Assembly (NCBI GenBank): GCA_022559985.1
Contig: JAFJTR010000009.1
Coordinates: 186,001-250,000 of the forward strand
Length of the DNA: 64,000 nucleotides
From: Parastagonospora avenae f. sp. tritici 18332-5
Taxonomy: Eukaryota; Ascomycota; Dothideomycetes; Pleosporales; Phaeosphaeriaceae
Direction: 5' to 3'
The position numbers and the translations under genes are program-made. The notes beneath the pieces are model-generated. The model did no database searches. It saw nothing but the letters and a program-made list of their open reading frames with translations, and was not told where the DNA came from. Of this stretch, positions 1 through 9,881 are shown piece after piece (the first letter of the stretch is position 1; each line of letters opens with the position of its first letter).

Positions 1-3000
1 GTTCCCGGTCATCATCAACAAGCTCGAAACAAACTCAGTTTGAAACAAGCTTGACGCTGGTGAAGTGGCGCAGAAACTCCGGATCCTATCAGCTGACGAT
101 GGACTGCAGACTCAACCATTATTATGGACGTCGCTAGCCAGGCAAAGGAATACTATTACGCCGCCAACAGAGTATGCTTCCCGCTCGCATAATAGATCAG
201 GTCCGTTGTCCGGTCTCCGAGATTGGACGTTGGCGTCTTGTGGGGTAGCCTAAGAAAAGGTCATCGTGGCGAGGTCGTCAAGGCGGCTGCATTGCTGTCA
301 GCCTCATCATCACAACCCGATCCGACGAATGAGGACGGTAGCTCACCGAGAAGCAGTGGAGTATAAACGCTCGTGGCAGTGCAATTGCGGCGAAGCTTAG
401 GAACACGATGCGTACCCTGGTGCGCTTTCTTTAGGCGAAACATCAACTCACCAACACCGCGGTCCCATATAACAGCAGCCACCACGTTGGAACGAACGGG
501 CGCATGCGACCTTGTCATTCATTGATCGTAACCGCTCGTGACAGCTGCACAATTGAGGCACGCTCAAGCTTTTACCCACAACGGTGTGCAGGCTGTATGC
601 GAGGACCATGCTTCACACGAAGCCGTGCGCTAAGAATACTTGGAACACATCGATACGGCCTCGTAGTCCGCGTCACGCTTCGGACGCTTCGTAACGCTGG
701 TGGCTCATGTAAGAATGCGGCGAGCTCCTTCGTCATCGGTGGCGTATCGCATATGCGAAGCATACATCCAACAACACCAACCCCCGAGGGGAAGGATCGC
801 GAGACCCGGAAGGACGCAAGGGCATATTTTTCTTGGTTATTTGACTAAGCATGTCAGAACGCCCATAGGAGCGGCAAGGCCACCGATGTTTGACGAATGA
901 TCACACCCTTCCTGTTCCATGATACCCAATGCAATAGCGCGGTGGATCTGATGCGCGTATGTTGGAAGATTGCGAGCTGTGCAGTCCGCGTTGGAAACCT
1001 TTTGATGCTATTTGGAGGCTTGTGTTGTAAATTCGCCGACCTGATCCGCCTAAATCTGATCTACAGTAATCTTTTTAACCCTTCATCGCAAGCTATACAC
1101 GATTCGGAAGTGTTTACTTAGCTGCCCAGAGCGCGAGCGAAGGGTTCTTTCGTGAGCTAGTGTAGTTTCTCGATCGTGTTATCGGCCTCTTAGGCGGTAT
1201 GACCTAGGACAATGGGCACTGAATTCAATCCAGGAGCAGAATACCTATGGTAGCATCCCCTTTGATCGTTTTGCTGTGGTTAGTGCGAGATGGTCTTGTC
1301 CCTCGCGCCAAAGCGCTAGCTAATGCTTAACTCTGGAATAGGATCAGTGGGACTACTCCAAGCCCTCAGAGCAAGATCAAGACCACCGTAACGCGCTTGC
1401 CAAAAAGTGTCTGGCAATGACCCACTGTGGGCGACAAGTACGTTGCTGTTGTGATTTCGATGAGACCCACAGCTCATCGTGCAAAACAACATGCTCAATC
1501 ATTTGAGAAAAAGATGCTGACCGTATGTCTACTTATATCCAAACTGGGTCGTCCACGGTCCATACGGCCCGCAACCGGCAGACACACCTTTTCCGGCGAC
1601 ACAAGAACATATGGCTCGGGTGCTGGCTCAACATCAGACTATCATAAAGCGCAATGTGTTTTAGTATCTACTCGGTCATTTGCATAGGCTTTTGTGGGTT
1701 CGCACCTGCTATACACCCAACCTTCAAGACGGATGGGAAATCTTTATTGCAACTGGCTTTGGGACTACAGGAAATCCAGGTGAGCGTTATCTCGTACTCG
1801 ACAACGAAACCTACACGACGGCTGTAGCGAATACTGGACCAAAGTCTTTTGACGTCGGCCATTACTTCCGGACTTCGAGACCATGACCACGATCTCCGCC
1901 CAGAAGTAATTTTCGACGGCTGCGAGGGACACGACGAAAAAGGGTACGAAGCACCTCATAATGCGGGACATCTGAAGAGCAAGTGATCTACTTGATCGAT
2001 GAGAAGGCTTTGAGTGTAAAATCAGTCAAGCTCATCTATCTTGATCCCTAGGTATTCTTGGCAAGCCGGTCTGGTACAATTTGATCGCACCCGAACACAT
2101 TACTTGAGATGAAGCGTTCTACTACGCACGTGGCACTATAAACCGAACGGGCCAATTTCCTGATGATTGTCAGTATCTTTTGGCACCTGGTGTACAACTT
2201 CAGGACGAAGAGCAGTGATAGCTTAGAGGTATACGCCGCTGCAACGGTAGAAATGCTGTGGTACCGGTTTTAGGGACGACAGATTGTGCAACATATACCC
2301 CTGTCTTCATCTTCCCTCGTGACTTCAACCAATATCTGCTGGTCCAAACTTCAAGCGTATATGGCAAATAGCTAATTGGAAAACGTTATGGTCCTAGGAG
2401 GAGTGTAGTCAAACTCGACTTGTAGTACCTAATCTCAAGAACACCACTGGTATTTTCGTATCTGGCTGATTTTAGGTCTCGCAGGCATGACGCGCCCATG
2501 GTTAGGACGTAGAAACGTATGATATAGGGACAGACTTCGGACTATTAGAACTATACCAAGGTTTCCAAAGTGAATTGTCGTATTCCTCGGCGCCGACACT
2601 CTAGTTCAGACCGCGGTCGGCCTATTAATAGAATGCATAACTTCAACCATGAAAACGTCGCCAGTGTAATGGGATCATAATGTCTACTCAGATACCATAC
2701 TTAAAGTAGATGAGATTTGTCTTGAGAAGACTTACTAATCAATGCTCGCTGCGAACCCAGACATGTATAGATACATACCACAGTTTACAAAGTAAAACAT
2801 AGAAAAGTTTTGGGTGAAAGCTCCTAACACCTTGCTGTCACATTCTGTCGTAATTTGTGATATGCGGTGTGGACAAGAAAGTTAAGGCGCTTGTGGAAGC
2901 ACGCGGACTACAATACATGTCAAGCCAACTACTTCGTAAATTGCGCAGCCTGTCGGCTTAATAAAGCTGGGATGTAAGATGACCGATGTCGTTAGCTTTG

Positions 3001-3203
3001 CCACGAATCAACCGCAATAGCACCGCCTCGTCGCCTCCACCTTCTAAGAACTGTTAGCTGTACCGGAAGGTAGTACGATCTATACGATGCGATGATTTGT
3101 CTTGCTTAACATCTGAGGAGGTATAAGAGAAGCTTTGTTCGCAATCATTACAATCGTACACTTTTCAACACCACCTTCTCCACCTCACTCAATTTGCTAC
3201 ATC
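1..3203. other. Gene-poor flank, nothing recognisable
   Basis: About 3.2 kb in which every open frame is short (under about 115 codons), lacks recognisable domains and is not extendable by plausible introns. No terminal repeats, tandem arrays or tRNA-like B boxes were seen. The stretch sits next to a transposon-bearing region, so it may be old decayed sequence, but I see no recognisable remnant. Confidence 0.5.
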
Positions 3204-3853
3204 ATGTCCACAATGCGCTTCATCGTTCTTGCCGCGAGTCTGCCCGGGGCATTTGGTACGTTGTGGAACCAAGAACTTTGTAAAGGCGCCGGCGCATGCG
3301 TCAACATTGGTACCTTGAACTCATATCCCTTTCGCTGCCCCGACGGTAGCGCAATCACTACTCCTTCCTTCGGGACAGATTTGCAAGATGCCGGGAGGGC
3401 CGGAGCCACTCGAATTACCAAAGAGGAGTTTCCAAAGACGTGTTACGAGAACAAAGTTCCCAGCGCGAATGCCATATTTGTTGTATGTTTGAATCATTCT
3501 GTTCTGGGTTGGATCTGTTACTAACGAAAGACAGCGCACCACGACGCGCAATGGACAAACTGCCTATTCGTTCATCGAAGAGGGTTGCACCGACCCGAAC
3601 CCACAGTTCCCTAAGAATTGCTACCATTACACCACTAACGCATCTACGTAAGTCTTTTTCATAACTTTTGCTAATCACATTGGATCTCTGACTAATGATT
3701 CATAGATACACATTCTGCCAGCTAGTCGACGCGAAAGGTGGACAGTGTACCGAGAACAGGGAGGCTGGTAGGTGTGAGCGCTGGGGTGATACAGCTGGCC
3801 GGGAGGAATGCAAAGATTGGAAGATTGGCCAGCCGGATTTTCCCGATAACTGA
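3204..3853 (+). CDS. Small cysteine-rich secreted protein, candidate effector
   Basis: Three exons: 3204-3482, 3535-3647 and 3706-3853. The introns of 52 and 58 bp have GTATGT and GTAAGT donors, and the joined frame stays open to a TGA at 3851. The product is 179 residues. It begins with a short hydrophobic stretch (MRFIVLAASLPGAFG) that looks like a signal peptide; the second ATG at 3213 would give the more compact signal. The mature part has about ten cysteines, an even number spread over all three exons, which suggests disulfide bonding outside the cell. No family was recognised. Secreted, small, Cys-rich and next to a transposon is the usual profile of a fungal effector, but that role is inference. 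Splicing is well supported, because each exon adds cysteines in one continuous frame. Confidence 0.72.
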
Positions 3854-4290
3854 TTGAAAGATCAGGCCATCAAATACATGATGGTAAAATTTACAGTGTG
3901 ATTGAAATTTTAAAGTGCCACTTTTTGCGTGACTTTCACAGCTTGCAACATTCATTATTTTGACGCAGATTGAACTATTATGCTACATACGACCATAGGA
4001 TACTGGCAGCTAGGCTTCCCGTCCGCTCAGCCATATATAAGCAGTATACCGGTGGATTAGTAGTCAGGTGGGTGACCACTGGCGAATTCCCGCTGTTGTA
4101 TGTTTTTGCGAACTGAACGCAATGCACATTTTTTGCCCACCAGAGGATTCATTCCTCTAACGTGATTTATTCTAATTGAAACAGTGGTCATTCTGAGGAT
4201 AAAACAACTGGAGAGACATCAACTTTGTACCTGTGAGGAGGCACAATCGAAGCAAAAGCTAGTGTAATTGACATCATTGAGCAGCATTTC
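3854..4290. other. Intergenic, no gene seen
   Basis: Lies between the stop codon of the secreted protein gene and the left target-site TA of the transposon. Moderately AT-rich with no supported coding frame. It presumably holds the 3' UTR of the upstream gene. Confidence 0.5.
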
Positions 4291-4292
4291 TA

Positions 4293-4338
4293 ACGTACCT
4301 CACAAGCGAGCTGATCACTCTGCCAAGACCCCACCAAA
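4293..4338 (+). repeat. Left terminal inverted repeat
   Basis: 46 bp that match the reverse complement of 6084-6129 at 45 of 46 positions. Directly preceded by the TA target duplication at 4291-4292. Confidence 0.93.
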
Positions 4339-4366
4339 ATTACCTGTTATCTACAGTACTTTCGCG

Positions 4367-6019
4367 ATGAGCTAACAACAAAAAGACCTATTACCTTCAA
4401 AAGAAGCCCGGTTACAGACTGCGCTTCTGGCTATCCAACGCAACGCGACACTATCCCAGAGATGCGCTGCAGCTATCTACAATGTCTCTCAAAGTACACT
4501 TAGTACTCAGCTCGCTAGAATACCTCCTCGACGCGATTGCACGCCTAACTCAATGAATCTTCTTAAGACAGAGGAGGATGTGATTGTTCAGCATATCCTT
4601 GACCTCGACGCGCGAGGATTTCCGCCCCGGCTTGCTGCTGTTAAGGATATGGCTGATTCTTTGCTAGCTGAGCGCCACTGCGACCCTGTTAGCCTGAACT
4701 GGGCTGCAAACTTCGTTAAACGTCGCTCTAAGCTTAAGATTAAATTTAATCGCAAGTATAACTACAAGCGAGCCCTCTGTGAGGATCCTGAGGTTATACA
4801 AGGCTGGTTCCGACTTGTAGAGAACACAAAGGCTAAGTACAGTATCCTTGATAAGGACACCCAGAACTTTGACGAGTCTGGCTTCATGATGGGCATGATA
4901 TTAACTAAAGCAGTAGTCACAGGCTCTGAGCGTCGAGGACGACCAAAGAGCGTTTAGCAGGGCAATCGCGAGTGGACTACGGTGATCTAGGGTATCAACG
5001 AGACTGGGTTGGCAATCCCACCTTTAATTATCTTCAAAGGCAAGAACTACCTCTCTGCCTGGTATAAGGAGGATAACCTACCTCGCGACTGGGTTATTGC
5101 AGTCTCTAAGAACAGCTGGACAATAAATAAGCTTAGTGTAGAGTAGTTAAAGCACTTTATCGCTTATACAAAGAAGAGGACAGTAGGAAACTATCGTCTG
5201 CTTATTATCGACGGCCACGAGAGCCACGACTCGCTCGAATTCTAGCAGTACTGCAAGGATCACAATATCATCACCCTCTGCATGCCTCCTCGCTCGTCGC
5301 ACCTACTGCAGCCTCTTGATGTAGGGTGTTTCTCGCCTTTGAAGACAGCTTATGGCCGCCAAGCCGAGGATCTGATGCGCAACAAGATCACCTATATCAC
5401 CAAACTAGAGTTCCTACCGTGCTTTAAAGGCGCCTATGACGCTGCGATCACAAAGGCTAATATACAAGGAGGCTTTCGAGGCGCTGGCTTAGTCCCATTT
5501 GATCCAGAGGCGGTGATATCAACGCTTGACGTGCGGCTGCGCACTTCACCGCTACCTACCGTCGAGGACGATCCCTAGCAGTCGCAAACTCCAAGCAATA
5601 CCCTGGAATTTGGGTCGCAATCAAAGCTGATTCAAGAGAGGATTCGAAGACATGTAGATAGCTCACCTAAGTATATAGTTGAGGCGATTAAAAGCTTGTC
5701 AAAAGGTGCAGAGATGATAGCGCATTCTCTGGTGTTGATGACCAAGCGCAACGCTGAGCTCTAAGCTGCTAACGAGGCCTCAAGTAAGCAGAGATCACAT
5801 AAAAGGAAGCGCTTACAGCAGCAAGGGACCTTGGCGATTGATGAGGGCGTGCGACTGACGACCCTTAAGGAGTCTGGGGCGCGTAGTGATGGGAAGAAGG
5901 CGAAGAAGAGGGTGCGCGTTGAGGCAGGTGAGCCTAGCCAACGACGCTGTGGACGCTGCGGCAAGGCAGGACATAACGCGCGCACATGTGGGCAAGAAGC
6001 AGTAATAGATTTTGAGTAG
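4367..6019 (+). pseudogene. DDE superfamily (pogo/CENP-B-like) transposase with seven premature stops
   Basis: A single 551-codon frame from ATG 4367 to TAG 6017-6019 with no frameshift and no intron. Premature stops lie at 4373 (TAA), 4955, 4988, 5144, 5243, 5576 (all TAG) and 5762 (TAA). Domains in order: a psq-type helix-turn-helix near the N-terminus, a CENP-B-like DNA-binding region, then the catalytic core with acidic residues in DESGF (about 4872), LLIIDGHESH (about 5200) and LLQPLDVGCF (about 5310). A C-terminal zinc knuckle (CGRCGKAGHNARTC, about 5952) closes the protein. By family comparison the stops replace Gln or Trp codons. CAA or CAG to TAA or TAG, and TGG to TAG, are both CpA-to-TpA transitions on one strand or the other, which is the RIP signature. 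The gene is dead. Confidence 0.9.
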
Positions 6020-6083
6020 AGTAGCCTATTACGATTCTCTATAACAGTCCTGGACGGTGCTATACTACAGTGTACAGTCGTGG

Positions 6084-6129
6084 TTTGGTGGGGTCTTAGC
6101 AGAGTGATCAGCTCGCTTGTGAGGTACGT
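6084..6129 (-). repeat. Right terminal inverted repeat
   Basis: 46 bp, inverted partner of 4293-4338, followed by TA at 6130-6131. The one mismatch, at 6098, is a G-to-A change seen on the plus strand (TpG to TpA), the same type of change that made the stops in the transposase. Confidence 0.93.
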
Positions 6130-6231
6130 TATCGTATTTCGCCTCTATATATAATCAAATGCTCACAGAATATGCATTGCAAAAAGAATAGCTTTGTCAA
6201 TATCACCTATGCTCCAACATACAACGTCTTT

Positions 6232-8081
6232 TTACGAATACTCTTCTTCATCGAAGTCATCGATAATCCAATGTTCGCATAGCTCTTGTCGTTCCTCCTC
6301 AGACTCGGCTGCTTCGAGTGCATCATCTTTCAGCTTATTTGCTCTTTGCTTTATCTCGTTATACTGCTCTACTAGCACCCACCCTACGGGCCCAATACCG
6401 ACAATATCCCTGCAAGCTTGGAGTTGCTCGTCTGCCTCGATCTGCGCGGCATGCAGGCGCAAACACTCGCTTATCTCCTCTTCAGAGAAGGCGATGGGAC
6501 AGGGGGTCATTGCATTGTCGCCTGTGCTCAATTTGGAAGTAGCGACGTCAGCCCAGTTCTTCGTCAAATAAATCAAGTCGACTTTGAGCGTCACGTTATC
6601 TCCTTCCTAGGGAGAGCTTGCGTGGTCGAAAAGCTTGCATTTTAACGTGCTGAAGTTGTGCGTTGTTGGGCTGGAGATCAGGATGCCTTAGCATTGGACG
6701 AGTCAGAGCACCGTTGCTGTCTGGTATAAGACATGGCACGGTTCGCAGGTACTTGTCCAGATTGACTAAGCGCTCAGAGGGTGATTGCTTTTGGTAGCCG
6801 TATATTTTTCGACGTAGGCGTTGAAAAGGGTGGAGCGCACGACCGAATCTTGTCAAATATGCAATCTGTTCATACCAATATTTGGAGTGATCGTACGAGT
6901 CTCCTGATCATCACATGATCAGCCTCTGCACGCGCCTTAGGGGCTAGTGCAGGAGTATATAATCTGCTCGTACGATAGCTTCAATCAATCAATCTGCAAC
7001 CACTTAAAGTTTGCAACTTGCTTCACACTGTATAATTGTACTTGCTTTACCTAAGGTGAAGTTCTACCAACACAATCTCTTTTTTTGCCCCAGCTTCAAG
7101 AGTGGCTGCTGGATCTGCGTCTTTTGTAAATCAGTGAGAGCTGACATTAGAGGACAAAGTGGGAATGTGGAGATGTAAAATTTCGATTCGGGTATTGACG
7201 GATAGGGCTGTTGCGTACATGGTCCACGATCGGTCTGGATTTGAAGCCTTTTGCCATGCCACAAGTGAAGCCTTGTGTCAGGACCAATGCAAAAGCGAGC
7301 TTCGCAAGGAGAATCCAGTGTCGACATGTCGACCTTGTTGAACCCAGCTGGCAGATCCTTGGTATAGTACAGACTAACAATTGCCGCAAATTCAAGAGAG
7401 AAGAGCCGAGACTCCAGCTCCACGAGGTTGGTGACGACACTGATTCTAGCCTTTTCAGAAAGGTCAAACCAAATGTCTCCCAAGTTTGTTCCACGAACTC
7501 GCTCCATAAAGAGGTATTCGGTGCCAGCAGCATTATCTGACGTAGTAGAGTAACTGTAAATCTTGGGCACCGGTATATCGTGCGAACGGAGGAACTCCAT
7601 TGTCGCAACTTCGCCGGCCACGACCAGGTGCTTTGGCTCGGTAACGGGATAAGGGATGCGCCCCACAAACCGAAAGCCATCACGCATCATAATGAGGAAT
7701 GTCATATTGAAGCGGCCTTCGGCAAGTTTCACAAAAAAAGCAACATTTTCCACTTTCCGATCAACTGCGGCGGCAGCGAAGCGCCTAAGTTCTAACACGC
7801 TAAAAGCACATCTTCTCTCAGCATGCTTCAGGGAGTCGTTCCAGCTTCATGCCACAGTCAGTATGAGAAAAGATTTAGTAGAGTTGGCAAATAGACATCC
7901 ATCGCCCCGATGTGTATTCAAATAGCTCAGAAGGTTCCTCCATCTCGTGGCTAGCCAGGGAACTAGTGAGCTGTGTGAATGGTCTCCTGGCTTTGATAGG
8001 ATAGTTTCTCTGTGAAAAGGCAAACGAGAGAAATGAAGAGATGGGCGGTTGTTTCGAGGAAACGACATAAGTTAATCGCAT
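6232..8081 (-). pseudogene. Decayed phosphotransferase (APH / AIM9-like) gene
   Basis: Fungal aminoglycoside-phosphotransferase-fold protein of the AIM9-like group. Exon 1 (8081-7897) carries a mitochondrial-type leader and the family block FEYTSGRW. A 52-bp intron (7845-7896) leads into WNDSLKHAERR and VLELRRF. Exon 2 (7844-7219) has the N-lobe motifs KLAEG, GRIPYP, GTEYLFME and IWFDLSEKAR. A 98-bp intron (7121-7218) joins RGP to YADPAATLEAGAKKE. There are three lesions. A solo LTR splits the AKKE-IAYLTRFG block. A deletion with frameshift near 6655-6665 removes everything between the catalytic loop HPDLQPNN and FSTLK, including the IDWQH metal-binding motif. A TGG-to-TAG change lies at 6607-6609. 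The C-terminal part (PCPIAFSEEEI to the TAG at 6232) is still readable. Non-functional. Confidence 0.85.
6867..7072. mobile_element. Solo LTR of a retrotransposon inserted in the phosphotransferase pseudogene
   Basis: A 206-bp unit that begins TGTT and ends AACA, with a perfect 5-bp target duplication CAATC at 6862-6866 and 7073-7077. Removing the unit and one CAATC restores the reading frame of the host gene exactly (AKKE joined to IAYLTRFG), which fixes both borders. Inside are a TATATAA box (6956-6962) and a perfect palindrome with 8-bp arms (6904-6922). A 5-bp duplication with TG...CA ends and no internal domain means LTR-LTR recombination removed the body. Whether the parent was Ty1/copia or Ty3 cannot be told from one LTR; the short length would suit copia. 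Confidence 0.88.
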
Positions 8082-8220
8082 AGAAGGAGGTGCGGATATT
8101 CAGTCGCGAGGGCCGAGTGCAGAACGTGCTGAGTCATGCGCTTGGACCATTCTTGGCGCTTAACTACGGGGACGGGGACATGCAAATCATAAATTTGAAT
8201 GGTTAGGAAGTTCTAAAGCT

Positions 8221-8570
8221 ATGAGCGAGTTGTACATTAGTTCGGCCGTGACCCAGACGGTCGAAGGCAATACCTGGAAGGAGTTTACAGACGTATCCGT
8301 CACCAGAGGCAAAACAGGCTACACTCAGAGTTCGGGCGATCAGGAACGGGCGGGGATTCGTTGGACTATGACGGGGAGGTCTCGAAGACAGATGGTGCAT
8401 GCAATAAGTTCCAAATACACTCTAATGCTGGCAAAGTCTCATCTTCGATCAAGCCATTGAGGGAACAAAATGGGGGTATTCATGCCGCAATGGCAAGCGC
8501 ATTGGTGAAAGAGGGTGGCACAAAGGATGATATTAAGAAGGGGTTTGAAGAGGCAGCAAAGTCTATCTAA
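8221..8570 (+). CDS. Possible small gene or gene remnant, unrecognised
   Basis: An ATG frame from 8221 reads 79 codons. A second frame, open from about 8316 to TAA 8568-8570, encodes a protein-like segment containing DGACNKF, SIKPLREQNGG and KKGFEEAAKSI. The composition of the second frame (charged, alternating helix-like) looks coding rather than random. A 51-bp GT-AG segment (about 8291-8343) could link the two frames, but the phase does not fit cleanly, so either the true first exon is elsewhere or the gene is decayed. No family recognised. Low confidence. Confidence 0.25.
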
Positions 8571-9881
8571 ACTTTCTTGAATCAAGCCTGCTTAAACACT
8601 CGCGTCCACGGGTATTTTGAGGAAGTGCGCTCAAGAGCAATTGTAGTTACATCAATCAAGAACGAGATTGAGAGTGACAGCTAGGTGCATATCTTCTCGA
8701 TCCTGGAGCGAGACATTGTTGAGCGATACCATAACTAAGTACTCTGTGGTACTATCGCAGTATAGCGATTAGGCACATAAGTCCAACTGAGGCACTCGGG
8801 GCTGAGATAGGACGTATTGTACTTCTTCGAATGGTTTCCATAATGAATATTCCCACTCTACATCCAATCTTTGTAATTTTGATAGTTTTCATCTTCCTAT
8901 GGGCTGGTTTTCCTCTAGCTAGCAAACATAAATCCTAAAGTCAACTGTAGCAGCTGTCAGGACTTGGGACGTTTCGTTACGGGGCAAGGTACCCTAGGAC
9001 GGCGCTGAGTCACCTGGACCTTGGCAGCCCTGGTCTATTTAGTCTGGACGGAATCACTACAGTTTCGGCAGTGATTCGTCTAAGTACAATACTACTTCTT
9101 GCTCTGCGATCTACTTGTTTACTGGTGCACTTTCTTACGCCTACAACCTTAGAACTCTTACAGTAGCAATTTGTAGGGACTTTCAGCAAATAATTAGTAT
9201 AAAGCCCTTCAGAGCCGAAACTCCAAAGTGATATCGCATTAAATATGTTGTGCTTCTAAATAGGTACCTAGCCTAGGCAGTTGAGCACTAGCACGCCTTA
9301 CCTCAAATTGACTGCTTCGGAATCTTGCCGCTATGTGGATTGTTCACTAACTGCTGTTCGAATAAGCATTGCGTAGAAAGCCGTAGCGGTCAAGAATCTC
9401 TCGTAGCAATTCCCCTGTTGTATGTGACTGCCCTTTCCTGCTGCTGTCCTGAAGACTAGACTCCAAGGTCTGTTCACATGGCATGGCTCGCCAAATGCGA
9501 AAAAATAAGATTGCATTACCTATGCTATTTCAAAGAATCATCACAAAATCTGGGACCAATTGTTCTCATCTAGCGGAAAATCTTATGGCGTTCTCGGATG
9601 AATCGCTAGAATGTTTAGTTTGTGCCATCATCGTTAAAGTCATTATGGAATCTATGCTGATGCATGTTAGAATGAGAAAGCTTTTGTGACGCAAAGCCAG
9701 AAGATGAATACCCGTAAAGTCGCCTATAAGGAGCGCTCGCGGCTTGCATTATGATTCCGAACTGGGACACATGTTTATATGATGAAAAGGGCCTTCTGAC
9801 CACAATACCAGTAAGAGACTGTTGGATGGAAATGTCCAAAGTCAACCACCTTAGGCGGGTCAAAACGGCTTATCACTTCAT
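8571..9881. other. Intergenic, no gene seen
   Basis: 1.3 kb between the uncertain small gene and the 3' end of the P450. Open frames are short and featureless. This marks the likely left edge of the biosynthetic locus. Confidence 0.5.

Larger units (their letters stand above)
4293..6129 (+). mobile_element. Pogo/Fot1-like Tc1-mariner DNA transposon, full length, inactivated
   Basis: The element is 1,837 bp and is bounded by 46-bp terminal inverted repeats (4293-4338 and 6084-6129). Both ends start ACGTACCTCACAAGCGAGC. It is flanked by a TA duplication (4291-4292 and 6130-6131), the target site of the Tc1/mariner superfamily. The only mismatch between the two repeats is at 4324 versus 6098, a C-to-T type change in CpA context. 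The single internal gene is a DDE transposase on the plus strand, broken by seven in-frame stops. Because both ends are intact, the element could in principle be mobilised by a transposase supplied from elsewhere; whether that happens cannot be judged here. Confidence 0.92.

Noticed and set aside
1668..1971. Overlapping short frames on both strands
   Set aside because: None shows a domain, leader or splice-compatible partner.
7147..7683. 178-codon minus-strand frame
   Set aside because: Alternative frame of the phosphotransferase pseudogene; the family motifs are in the other frame.
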